A DNA stretch of 5,109 bases from an archaeon. GTDB lineage: Archaea > Thermoproteota > Nitrososphaeria > Nitrososphaerales > Nitrosopumilaceae. The position numbers and the translations under genes are program-made. Shown here one piece after another: positions 4,841 to 5,109 of the stretch. The DNA lies in the NCBI GenBank assembly GCA_021824845.1, contig JAKAJY010000126.1, positions 1 through 5,109 of the forward strand, read 5' to 3'. Under the pieces are notes generated by a model. That model made no database searches and was not told the origin of the DNA. It saw only the letters and a list, made by a program, of their open reading frames with translations. Position 1 is the stretch's first letter; every line of letters begins with the position of its first letter.

Positions 4841-5109
4841 GTGCATACTGATAAGATTGAAAAATTTCTAGAAAAACAAAAGAAAGCACTTGCAAGTGGT
4901 GGACAAGACAAGATTCTAGCCCAACATGAAAAAGGAAAACTCACCGCAAGGGAGAGAATACATCTATTATTGGATGAGGGAAGCTTTACAGAAATTGATG
5001 CGCTAGCTACTCATCATTACTATGAATATGACATGCAGAAAAAGAAATTCTTTACAGATGGTGTCATAACTGGCTATGGTACAATCAATGGTAGACAAGT
5101 CTTTATTTT
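4841..5109 (+). CDS. Acetyl-/propionyl-CoA carboxylase, carboxyltransferase (beta) subunit, N-terminal part
   Basis: The beta subunit transfers carboxyl from biotin to acetyl-CoA or propionyl-CoA. In autotrophic thaumarchaea one bifunctional enzyme does both for the 3-hydroxypropionate/4-hydroxybutyrate CO2-fixation cycle (established for Nitrosopumilus-type archaea). The first 89 codons are visible of a protein of about 510-520. The N-terminal helix DKIEKFLEKQKKAL is followed by HEKGKLTARERIHLLLDEGSF at 29-49, split by the highly conserved GKLTARERI block, then YEYDMQKKKFFTDGVITGYG (61-80), where DGV-TGYG marks entry to the crotonase-like carboxyltransferase fold. The oxyanion-hole and CoA-binding regions are beyond the window. 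Biotin carboxylase and biotin carrier genes are commonly adjacent, but none lies upstream here. The start is GTG 4841; ATG 4814 in the same frame would add nine residues (MRLVVAGSG) but lies before the predicted transcription start. Confidence 0.9.
   Translation, partial: MHTDKIEKFLEKQKKALASGGQDKILAQHEKGKLTARERIHLLLDEGSFTEIDALATHHYYEYDMQKKKFFTDGVITGYGTINGRQVFI

Noticed and set aside
1..5109. Mobile element, CRISPR array, toxin-antitoxin or defence system
   Set aside because: No repeated spacer pattern, terminal inverted repeats, transposase/integrase motifs or att-like duplication of the tRNA 3' ends was seen; the gene content is core housekeeping plus small unknowns.

Overview
The window looks like a piece of a mesophilic ammonia-oxidising archaeon (Thaumarchaeota/Nitrososphaeria, Nitrosopumilus- or Nitrosotenuis-like). 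The reasons are an archaeal replication factor C large subunit, AT-rich DNA with archaeal box A (TATA-like) promoters placed about 25 bases before GTG starts (leaderless genes), tRNA genes with archaeal promoter and oligo-T signals, and the start of an acyl-CoA carboxylase beta subunit of the kind used by these archaea for carbon fixation. The assignment is inference from protein recognition; no marker gene such as 16S rRNA or amoA is present.

Layout. Bases 1-617 (+) are the C-terminal part of argininosuccinate lyase (argH), cut by the window edge. A divergent pair of tRNA genes follows: tRNA-Lys(UUU) on the minus strand at 622-698, with an encoded CCA and its 3' end only 4 bases from the argH stop, and tRNA-Asp(GUC) on the plus strand at 796-870. 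The tRNA-Asp has mismatches in the D stem and T stem. An inositol-monophosphatase-family phosphatase follows on the minus strand (937-1737). A compact divergent promoter region at 1738-1814, with two back-to-back box A elements and a perfect 6+2+6 palindrome between them, separates it from a plus-strand cluster.

The plus-strand cluster (1815-4747) is tightly packed: an unrecognised 371-residue helical protein, rfcL (clamp-loader large subunit), a 107-residue cysteine-rich putative zinc protein and a 110-residue small helical/coiled-coil protein. The spacing is 7-10 bases before rfcL, then two identical 4-base TTGA stop/start overlaps. This is very probably one operon, so the three uncharacterised proteins are candidates for replication- or repair-linked functions by association only. 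After a short intergenic region with its own promoter, the beta subunit of acetyl-CoA/propionyl-CoA carboxylase begins near 4841 and runs off the window; this enzyme supplies the carboxylation steps of the 3-hydroxypropionate/4-hydroxybutyrate cycle in these archaea.

No mobile element, CRISPR array or long repeat was seen. The most distinctive points are the mismatched tRNA-Asp, the C55 T-loop of tRNA-Lys, the palindrome between divergent promoters, the absence of a visible C-terminal PCNA-binding peptide in RfcL, and the unknown genes co-transcribed with rfcL.
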